Assembly (NCBI GenBank): GCA_018817995.1
Contig: JAHISW010000088.1
Location: forward strand, 1-5,282
Reading direction: 5' to 3'
Length of the DNA: 5,282 nt
Origin: Patescibacteria group bacterium
GTDB lineage: Bacteria; Patescibacteriota; Minisyncoccia; JAHISW01; Tagabacteraceae
Shown here: one piece after another, positions 1 through 5,282 of the stretch
Position numbering within the stretch: the first letter of the stretch is position 1
How the letters are laid out: every line of letters begins with the position of its first letter
Program-made: the position numbers and the translations under genes
The notes under the pieces: generated by a model
Database searches by the model: none
Told to the model about the DNA's origin: nothing
The model's input: the letters and a program-made list of their open reading frames with translations, nothing else

Positions 1-371
1 ATATCTTGCCTTGCATATTCTAATATCTTTTTATCATCAACTTCCCAGTACTGATGCATTAATTTATTTCTAAATTTGACTATTTTTCTAAGACGCGAGG
101 ACAAATCTTCGCCAATAAAGTTTTCTTTGCTAAGAACTTCAAAACATTCACCAAATGCCGAAACTCCTTTGTTGAATTTTCTTGCAGCGATATGAGAACA
201 GATACCGCCAATAGCCTCAGTTGCCAGCAAAAGATAATATTTAACCGCCGCAATGTTTTCCTTTTTTGACCAGAAATCTTTATCCTCCAAAGACGTCAAG
301 CGTCTAACTTCGTTAAGCGCCTCGTTAATTTCAGAAAATCTTTTTTTTATTTTTTCTTTATCAATACTCAT
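1..371 (-). CDS. hepT: HepT-type HEPN ribonuclease toxin (DUF86 family), 3' end cut by window edge
   Basis: Reading from the ATG at 371-369, the frame stays open for 123 codons to the left edge, so only the C-terminus is missing (family members are usually about 130-145 residues). The predicted protein is all-alpha and starts MSIDKEKIKKRFSEI. It carries the HEPN active-site motif RNKLMHQY at residues 101-108 (nt 48-71), an exact match to RX4HXY: R101 and H106 are the expected catalytic residues, and Y108 is the tyrosine that the partner AMPylates in studied systems. The following WEVDD is also typical of DUF86 proteins. Known family role: HepT is a metal-independent RNase that cleaves RNA and stops growth unless neutralised by MntA. 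The start lies one base after the stop of the mntA-like gene, so the two should be co-translated. No Shine-Dalgarno sequence is visible. The family is clear; toxicity in this host is inferred. Confidence 0.87.
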   Translation of the reverse strand, partial: MSIDKEKIKKRFSEINEALNEVRRLTSLEDKDFWSKKENIAAVKYYLLLATEAIGGICSHIAARKFNKGVSAFGECFEVLSKENFIGEDLSSRLRKIVKFRNKLMHQYWEVDDKKILEYARQD

Positions 372-372
372 A

Positions 373-801
373 TTATGCGGGAACCAAATCCCTTAATGAC
401 TGGTAAGCAATAAATTCGTTAGAAATTGCCTCCAAGGAAGTTTTTTCTATCATGTCAGAAAGAAATTCTTTGTCTTTTGAAAACAATAATTTTCCGTTTC
501 TAAAAATATTGTTCAAAAAAGGACTGGGCGCAAAATTTAAAACCTTGACATCAAAAATATCAAAAGATAAATTTGTTTTCTCCGCTAAACTTTCTGACAA
601 TTTTAACTCATAATCAAAAACTTTTTCTTCATCAATACCTTTAACATAAATCGCTATGTCAATATCTCTGAAAGAGGGATCTGCCAAAAAAGAGCCATGG
701 AGAAAAGAAAAAACGACCTCTTCTTTTTTTAAGAGAACTTTTTTAATATCATCAATAATATCTTGTCTTTCATCTTTTGGGATTAATAAATAATCACTCA
801 T
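373..801 (-). CDS. mntA: MntA-type minimal nucleotidyltransferase antitoxin
   Basis: This is a 142-residue protein if read from the ATG at 801-799 (MSDYLLIPK). An in-frame TTG at 828 would add nine residues, but I prefer the ATG because the context is better and the extension looks like leader sequence. It has the minimal nucleotidyltransferase (MNT) fold: HGSFLADPSFRDIDIAIYV holds the nucleotide-binding G36-S37 and the metal-binding pair D46 and D48 (nt 658-696). FDVKVLNFAP supplies the likely third carboxylate, D84, followed by the family-typical pattern PFLNNIFRNGKLLF. The spacing is GSX8DXD, two residues shorter than the GSX10DXD described for HepT-MntA systems. Known role: MntA transfers AMP from ATP to the tyrosine of HepT and blocks its RNase. 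It ends with TAA one base before hepT, which supports the pairing. Without the neighbour it would only be called an MNT-domain protein. Confidence 0.86.
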   Translation of the reverse strand: MSDYLLIPKDERQDIIDDIKKVLLKKEEVVFSFLHGSFLADPSFRDIDIAIYVKGIDEEKVFDYELKLSESLAEKTNLSFDIFDVKVLNFAPSPFLNNIFRNGKLLFSKDKEFLSDMIEKTSLEAISNEFIAYQSLRDLVPA

Positions 802-842
802 ATTTTTATAATGACACAAAATCAACAAACATACAACTATGT

Positions 843-2552
843 TTAATCTGTAATTGTTAGGAAAGTTCCATATAGTGTAGTACCCGGGGAACCGGTAACT
901 TGCGCGTGGGATGTGGCTGTTACACCGTGGGATTCTTTCGCGTTTATACCAAGGCGAAAGTTTCCACCAACAGTAGCGCTAGAATTAAGATGCGCCTTAA
1001 CCGTTAAAGTCTTGACCTCGTCAACAGGAATGACCCAGGCAATATACAGATACATTTCATCGGAAGAACTACACGGAACGCAGGCAAGCCCCAAACGAGT
1101 ATCTCCATCCCAAATACTTACAGAGTTTAAATCATCTCTATCGGTTCCTGTAAAGGTCACGGGGATAAAATCAATATAGATATCTTCGCTGGCCGCGGAT
1201 ATGTCAAACTTGCCGGCGACAACAACCTCTCCCTGCGAAGCGCTGGCAGACACAGGACTAGAAGATGCCACGGACGCTAAAAATGCATTAGGGAAAATAA
1301 TACTTATTTTGGGACCGGTTTCAACTTTCGTTTTGTCCACTATGGCTGTACTACTGGACGTAAGACCAACTGCAGATACATTCGATAATGTCCATCTGTA
1401 AAAAGGTGATTCCATTGTCCAAGAAGCAATATTGCATTTCAGTTCTAGCGTCTTGCTACCTCCCTTAGAAACAACTAATGGCGAGCTAAGACTAAAAGTT
1501 TGAACCCCACTACCAGATGGAACCAATCCGGTAGTGTTCAGTTTTGTTGTATTTTCATATAAATAACAACCAGACAAAGATGTTTGATATCCATTATCTT
1601 CGTATTTAATGTCTATCGAAGATACCTTAATATTCTCAGAGGCCTTTGCTGCGTCTAAAACATATTTACCAAATATAAAATTAGCCGTTCCAGCAGGGGC
1701 AACACCGTCGGGAATATACGTTGTGGAAATCTCCAATTCAGGATGTGTCGCAACAATACTGAAAGTAGCGCTACTTATACAATTTTGTGTTTTATTTTTT
1801 GTCTGAAACTGATAATAGCAAACTTTTATGTAATAAGATCCGTCAGATAAATTTTCGGACGGAGTATAGGAAAAAGATGTTGATTTTTCAGTTAAATTGA
1901 TAACGCCAGACGAAAACGCGCTTTCCGATGAACCAATCAGTGTATATAAAGAAGAAGCGCCCTGAGAAACAAGCCACACATTCACGAAGGCCTGCGAAAG
2001 TCCGGAACTGTTCACCCATTTAACAAAATAGTCATTTTTTCTTACCAAGATGTCTCCAGCAACCGGTTCATAAACACCTGATGATACTTTGGGAGGCACA
2101 ACGACACCGCAAATTTCTTTTATCCTCGCTCTCGTTTTGGGACCTGCCGATCCATAACCAGTAGTACTAGGCAAACCAGAAGAAACCACACTGTACTTGG
2201 CCTGCCATCTCTGTACGGCTTTCTCTGTCAACTGCCCGTAGTATCCTGTTATTAATCCTTCCGGATAAACCGAAGAATCTTGAGCTAAAAATTTCTGTAG
2301 CGCAGTAACCTGGTTTCCTGTACCAGAATCTTTAAGACCTCTATATAAATCGTATGTTAAGGTTGGGCAAGAAGAAGGTGTTGAAGCCGGCGTTGATTGC
2401 AAGGAACCAAGCTGTGTCTGTATTAATTGCATTTGCGCAAGCATGGAAGTAATCTGCGCCTGTAATTCTGACACGGTCGTGGCGTAAGAAAAAGACGGCC
2501 ATAACATCAAACAAAAAATTAAAAACGGCGCATATTTGTAAGAATTTTTCAT
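843..2552 (-). CDS. Secreted peptidoglycan-binding protein with coiled coil and beta-sandwich domains
   Basis: The protein has 569 residues. Residues 1-24 form a Sec signal peptide: basic MKNSYKY, a hydrophobic core (APFLIFCLMLWPSF), and a probable cleavage after SYA. There is no lipobox. Residues 26-52 are a Gln/Leu-rich coiled coil (VSELQAQITSMLAQMQLI), then a Ser/Thr/Pro linker. Residues 64-148 are a PG_binding_1 domain; LITGYYGQLTEKAVQRWQ and TGYGSAGPKTRARI are close to the form common in Patescibacteria surface proteins. Residues 158-268 resemble a Ser-Thr-rich Kre9/Fn3-like beta sandwich (DGSYYIKVCY). Two related beta domains follow, about 274-412 and 415-566. No LPXTG, C-terminal membrane helix or catalytic motif is seen, so attachment would be through the PG-binding domain or other partners. 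The eight mature cysteines pair within domains. The ATG lies 11 nt after the capA-like stop, without a clear Shine-Dalgarno sequence. The gene is richer in G+C than its neighbours. The surface role is inferred; the ligand is unknown. Confidence 0.9.
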   Translation of the reverse strand: MKNSYKYAPFLIFCLMLWPSFSYATTVSELQAQITSMLAQMQLIQTQLGSLQSTPASTPSSCPTLTYDLYRGLKDSGTGNQVTALQKFLAQDSSVYPEGLITGYYGQLTEKAVQRWQAKYSVVSSGLPSTTGYGSAGPKTRARIKEICGVVVPPKVSSGVYEPVAGDILVRKNDYFVKWVNSSGLSQAFVNVWLVSQGASSLYTLIGSSESAFSSGVINLTEKSTSFSYTPSENLSDGSYYIKVCYYQFQTKNKTQNCISSATFSIVATHPELEISTTYIPDGVAPAGTANFIFGKYVLDAAKASENIKVSSIDIKYEDNGYQTSLSGCYLYENTTKLNTTGLVPSGSGVQTFSLSSPLVVSKGGSKTLELKCNIASWTMESPFYRWTLSNVSAVGLTSSSTAIVDKTKVETGPKISIIFPNAFLASVASSSPVSASASQGEVVVAGKFDISAASEDIYIDFIPVTFTGTDRDDLNSVSIWDGDTRLGLACVPCSSSDEMYLYIAWVIPVDEVKTLTVKAHLNSSATVGGNFRLGINAKESHGVTATSHAQVTGSPGTTLYGTFLTITD

Positions 2553-2563
2553 ATATTTATTTT

Positions 2564-3604
2564 TTACTCTATTAATTCCGGTTGAAAAAAATTATTTAAT
2601 TTTGTTTTATTTTGTTTTACTTCTATTATATTACCTTCTTTTAGAATAATCTCCAGTACAATACCTTCCATTGTTTCTTCTGAAAAATTTTGGTCAAAAA
2701 TAAAGTTACCTAAACTATAAGCAATAATTCCGTCTTTATAATTTTCGATCTCCTGAACAATGTGAGGATGATGTCCAATAACAATTTTTGCGCCATTATC
2801 AATCGCCTCGCGAGCCAATCTTTTTTGACGACTATTTGAAACTTCCTCATATTCCTCACCAAAATGAAAAGAGACAACCAGAACATCTATTTTTTGAGAA
2901 GCATCTTTAATTAAAGAAAGGTAATCATCGCTTGTTGTCAAAATACCCGCGCCGTCTTCAGACACCCTCATCCATTCAGGCCCAACATCACTAAATCCCA
3001 AAAAACCAAATTTTACCCCATTTTTTTCTATTGTTTTCAAACTAGTCGCATTCTTTTTATTTAAACCGCCACCGACAGGTAAAATTTCTTCTTTTTTTAG
3101 TTTTAAAATACTATCCTTAAAAGCATCCTTTCCCCAGTCGCCAGCATGGTTGTTGGCCACAGAAAAAATGTCAAAACCCGCCTCTTTTAGGGCAGTCAAA
3201 GAATCCGGCAGAAAACGAAATGAATGCAAATTGCCAATGTCCTCCCCGCTATCAGATACCGGACCTTCCAGATTGCCAAAAGAAATATCCGCATTCTTTA
3301 TAAAATCAATTTTCTCAAACAAAAAAGAAAAATCTCCCCCGGCATTATTCTCAACAGATTTCTCCACTCCTCGCCCAAGCATAATATCCCCAACAAAAAG
3401 AAGTGAGGTACTTTTACTGTCAACATTAACAGCAGAATAAACAAGAGCTGGAGCGCTATATATGAACAATTCGTCGCTTTTTGTAAAACCCCAAACACCA
3501 TTTACCAAACTAAAAAAAGCAAGCGGAATGAAAAAGCCAAAAGATAAAGACAAAAATGTCCAAAAAGAATATCTTATGCGTTTATTAAAATAAAATTTTA
3601 ACAT
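2564..3604 (-). CDS. CapA-family (PGA_cap) metallophosphatase-fold protein, membrane-anchored
   Basis: This is a 346-residue protein. A basic N-terminus (KFYFNKRIRYS) leads into a hydrophobic segment at about residues 13-39, probably an uncleaved signal anchor, which would place the rest outside the membrane. The PGA_cap/CapA calcineurin-like domain spans about 67-325. It shows the metal-site motifs in order: LLFVGDIMLGRG (D73), FGNLEGPVS (N111, E113), VANNHAGDWG (N151, N152, H153), SFHFGEEY (H247), VIGHHPHIVQ (H278, H279, H281) and YSLGNFIFDQ (N300). All expected residues are present and the length is normal, so it looks active. CapA/PgsA of Bacillus takes part in poly-gamma-glutamate capsule synthesis and export, but the family is broad and no capB or capC is nearby, so the true substrate is unknown. 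The ATG is 5 nt after the ftsQ-like stop, which suggests coupled translation. The gene ends with TAA 11 nt before the surface-protein gene. Confidence 0.9.
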   Translation of the reverse strand: MLKFYFNKRIRYSFWTFLSLSFGFFIPLAFFSLVNGVWGFTKSDELFIYSAPALVYSAVNVDSKSTSLLFVGDIMLGRGVEKSVENNAGGDFSFLFEKIDFIKNADISFGNLEGPVSDSGEDIGNLHSFRFLPDSLTALKEAGFDIFSVANNHAGDWGKDAFKDSILKLKKEEILPVGGGLNKKNATSLKTIEKNGVKFGFLGFSDVGPEWMRVSEDGAGILTTSDDYLSLIKDASQKIDVLVVSFHFGEEYEEVSNSRQKRLAREAIDNGAKIVIGHHPHIVQEIENYKDGIIAYSLGNFIFDQNFSEETMEGIVLEIILKEGNIIEVKQNKTKLNNFFQPELIE

Positions 3605-3609
3605 TTTGT

Positions 3610-4410
3610 CTATTTGAAAAATACTTTATTGCCAAAACGCAAATCTATATACTCAAAATTTTCATTGCTTTTTGAAATTGTATTCTCTAAAAGAGCTATA
3701 AAATTATCATACATCAAATTCCAATCACTTTTAATATCCAAAATTAAATACCGCCCATCAGTTGAATAGAATTCGCAACCATCTTCCTCCTTTAGGCGAA
3801 TCTTTTCCACTAATAAAAACTGTTCTAGACCCTTTGCAAAATCAAGTATTTCTTGAAAAACTTCTTCATTGATTAACAATTTTTTTTCTCCTAATTTTGT
3901 CCCATATTTTCTATCATCAAAAAATTTTAAAAAAACACCAGATGAAAAAACGGGCGCTTTTTCAAATAGAACACCGCTCTTGTCCGCAAAAAAACAACTT
4001 TCATTTTCTTCACCATCCCAACACAAAAGAGCAACCGGTTTTCTTTCGCTAATTTTGATTAAAACATTTGAATCTAAGTTTTTTTCAATTTTTATTTCAT
4101 CAATCCTGCCAAATTGTTCCATTAAAATGTCTTTCGCTTTTTCAGACGGAAAAGAGAATACGCGATTTTGGGGGAAAACATTCAAAATTTTTGCTTCCAA
4201 TATTGATTCAACTTTTTCACGTAATTCTTGCTCCGACAAAACAAAAGTTCCTTCTATTGAAACCTGTTTGATTTTCAAATTATCAATAGAAAAAATCCCA
4301 AAAACTCCACCCGCCAACAATAAAAGCAACAAAAAAAAGACAAAAGAAACCCGAAAGACCACTCTTCTTCTTTTGATACGCCTGGAAGATGATAGAATAT
4401 CGCGAGACAT
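3610..4410 (-). CDS. ftsQ: FtsQ/DivIB-like cell division protein with POTRA domain
   Basis: The protein has 266 residues with FtsQ/DivIB architecture: a short Arg/Lys-rich cytoplasmic tail (RRIKRRRVVFR, residues 10-20), one membrane helix at about 21-41, a POTRA domain at about 45-122 (LKIKQVSIEGTFVLSEQELR ... IDEIKIEKNLDSNVLIKI), then the beta domain. Family signposts are SERKPVALLCW directly after POTRA, FFADKSGVLFE, and the C-terminal FEYIDLRFGNKVFFK. FtsQ/DivIB is an essential divisome scaffold that links early and late division proteins and recruits FtsB/FtsL; it is not an enzyme. The start at ATG 4410 lies 11 nt after the serS stop, with only a weak AGG about 10 nt upstream. The gene ends with TAG 5 nt before capA. 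It lies outside any ftsA/ftsZ/mur cluster visible here. POTRA proteins vary greatly in sequence, so identity rests on architecture and the C-terminal motif. Confidence 0.83.
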   Translation of the reverse strand: MSRDILSSSRRIKRRRVVFRVSFVFFLLLLLLAGGVFGIFSIDNLKIKQVSIEGTFVLSEQELREKVESILEAKILNVFPQNRVFSFPSEKAKDILMEQFGRIDEIKIEKNLDSNVLIKISERKPVALLCWDGEENESCFFADKSGVLFEKAPVFSSGVFLKFFDDRKYGTKLGEKKLLINEEVFQEILDFAKGLEQFLLVEKIRLKEEDGCEFYSTDGRYLILDIKSDWNLMYDNFIALLENTISKSNENFEYIDLRFGNKVFFK

Positions 4411-4421
4411 AAAAAATTAAC

Positions 4422-5282
4422 CTAGACAATTATGTCTTTATTAAGATACTTTTGTAAAACCTCGGGAATACGAACGGAACCGTCTTTTTGTTGGTTGTTT
4501 TCCAAAAGTGAAATTAATATGCGAGGAGTTGCAATGACGGTGTTGTTTAAAGTATGAGCAAAACGTATCTTTCCTTCCTCATCTTTATAGCGAATATTAA
4601 GTCGTCTTGCTTGAAAATCATGATAATAAGAAGATGAGTGCGATTCGCGATATCTTTTTTCACTCGGCACCCAAACTTCTATGTCATAAGTTTTAACATG
4701 AGCCCTACCAATGTCTCCACCACAATTCACAACCATCCTGTACGGCAGACCAAGTTTTTGTAACAAAGACTCTGAATTTTGTGTAATTTCCTCGTGCCAC
4801 TTAACAGATTCTTGATGATCTGCCTTGCAAAGAATAAACTGCTCAACTTTAAAAAATTCATGCACGCGATAAAATCCTTTCGTGTCTTTTCCATGGCTAC
4901 CCGCTTCTCTTCTATAACATGGGGAAAAGCCAACATATTTTTTAGGCAAATCTTCTTCTTTTAAAACCTCGTCGGCAAAAAAACCAGTAAACGGAATCTC
5001 TGCAGTCGCTGATAAATATAAATCGTCTTGCGTTTTGTAGATATCTTCCTGCCCGTGAGGCAAATGCCCCGTGCCAAAAAGATTTCGTTCGCGCGCCAAA
5101 GCTGGCACTAAAAACGGCTGAAATCCCCTTTTTACCCATTCCTCAATACCGAACTGCCATAGTGCCATAGAAAGTTGAGCTGCCTCGTTTTTCAAAAAAT
5201 AACCGCGGAAACCGGAAACTTTAACGCCCCGCTCAAAATCAACCAAATCTAAATTTTTCATAATTTCCAAACAACTTTTCGG
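4422..5282 (-). CDS. serS: Seryl-tRNA synthetase, catalytic domain; 5' end cut by window edge
   Basis: The frame is open from the right edge (first full codon CCG at 5280-5282) for 286 residues to a TAG. The in-frame TTG at 5270 and ATG at 5261 are internal; compared with about 430 residues in E. coli SerRS, some 140 residues are missing, including the N-terminal tRNA-binding coiled coil. The class II catalytic core is complete: VDFERGVKVSGFRGYFLKN, the serine-site ATAEIPFT (near 4998-5006), motif 2 SPCYRREAGSHGKDTKGFYR (within 4842-4925), KTYDIEVWVPSEKRYRES, and motif 3 HTLNNTVIATPRILISLLEN (4491-4559), ending DGSVRIPEVLQKYL. The enzyme charges tRNA-Ser (and tRNA-Sec where present) with serine in the cytoplasm. 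Several signature positions differ from E. coli: HQF to HEF, SSCSN to HSSSY, and NGSGLAVGR to NNTVIATPR. The catalytic arginines of motifs 2 and 3 are kept, so it is probably functional. It is the first visible gene of the run. Confidence 0.97.
   Translation of the reverse strand, partial: PKSCLEIMKNLDLVDFERGVKVSGFRGYFLKNEAAQLSMALWQFGIEEWVKRGFQPFLVPALARERNLFGTGHLPHGQEDIYKTQDDLYLSATAEIPFTGFFADEVLKEEDLPKKYVGFSPCYRREAGSHGKDTKGFYRVHEFFKVEQFILCKADHQESVKWHEEITQNSESLLQKLGLPYRMVVNCGGDIGRAHVKTYDIEVWVPSEKRYRESHSSSYYHDFQARRLNIRYKDEEGKIRFAHTLNNTVIATPRILISLLENNQQKDGSVRIPEVLQKYLNKDIIV

Noticed and set aside
805..810. TATAAA on the minus strand as a -10 promoter box for mntA
   Set aside because: It lies only three bases before the preferred ATG, so transcription would begin inside the gene, and no -35-like sequence is well placed upstream.
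802..828. TTG at 828 as start of the mntA-like gene
   Set aside because: It adds only MLILCHYKN before the ATG at 801, has no ribosome binding site, and MNT antitoxins do not need this extension. It cannot be fully excluded.
883..900. GC-rich partly palindromic stretch (ACCGGT and CCCGGGG) as a terminator
   Set aside because: It lies inside the coding sequence for the SPGT region before the stop, forms no convincing long stem and lacks a following T-tract in the direction of transcription.
913..1806. Three plus-strand open frames of 65-88 codons opposite the surface-protein gene
   Set aside because: They overlap a minus-strand gene with a clear signal peptide and domains; their translations show no recognisable motif, and the shared GC-richer composition explains their openness.
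3869..4420. Plus-strand open frame of 183 codons opposite the ftsQ-like gene
   Set aside because: It is fully antisense to a well-supported FtsQ-like gene; the translation is a low-complexity Ser/Lys/Phe-rich product expected from reading an A/T-rich gene backwards.
5262..5270. TTG 5270 or ATG 5261 as the true start of serS
   Set aside because: The frame stays open upstream to the window edge, and a start here would remove the N-terminal tRNA-binding coiled coil that SerRS carries.

Overview
The window is a compact, AT-rich stretch of bacterial DNA. Every supported gene lies on the minus strand, so the reading order is right to left. The best guess for the source is a Patescibacteria (Candidate Phyla Radiation) genome, probably Parcubacteria-like. 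This rests on the style of the secreted peptidoglycan-binding surface protein, a divergent SerRS active site, very short intergenic gaps, and starts without clear Shine-Dalgarno sequences. No marker gene here proves it.

Layout in transcription order: (1) the 3' two thirds of serS, seryl-tRNA synthetase, cut by the right edge (4422-5282); (2) an FtsQ/DivIB-like, single-pass membrane POTRA protein (3610-4410); (3) a membrane-anchored CapA-family metallophosphatase-fold protein (2564-3604); (4) a secreted protein with a coiled coil, a PG_binding_1 domain and three beta-sandwich regions (843-2552); (5) a MntA-type minimal nucleotidyltransferase antitoxin (373-801); (6) a HepT-type HEPN ribonuclease toxin, cut by the left edge (1-371). 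The gaps are 11, 5, 11, 41 and 1 nt, and no terminator hairpin is visible, so the genes may form one transcript. No stretch over 300 bases lacks a gene. No tRNA, rRNA, CRISPR array, insertion sequence or plus-strand gene is supported.

The genes fall into three blocks. serS is housekeeping. The ftsQ-like, capA-like and surface-protein genes all encode envelope proteins: a divisome scaffold, a surface-polymer type enzyme and a secreted cell-wall binder. At the 3' end is a two-gene HepT-MntA toxin-antitoxin module with both key motifs intact: RX4HXY in the HEPN protein and a GS...DXD nucleotidyltransferase site in its partner. In characterised systems MntA adds AMP to the tyrosine of the HepT motif and so silences the RNase. 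The surface-protein gene is visibly richer in G+C than its neighbours and carries eight mature cysteines that fall into four domain-matched pairs.

Nothing here amounts to a clearly new system. The points most worth a second look are the HepT-MntA pair behind an envelope gene cluster, the altered SerRS signature motifs, and the placement of an ftsQ-like gene directly after serS.
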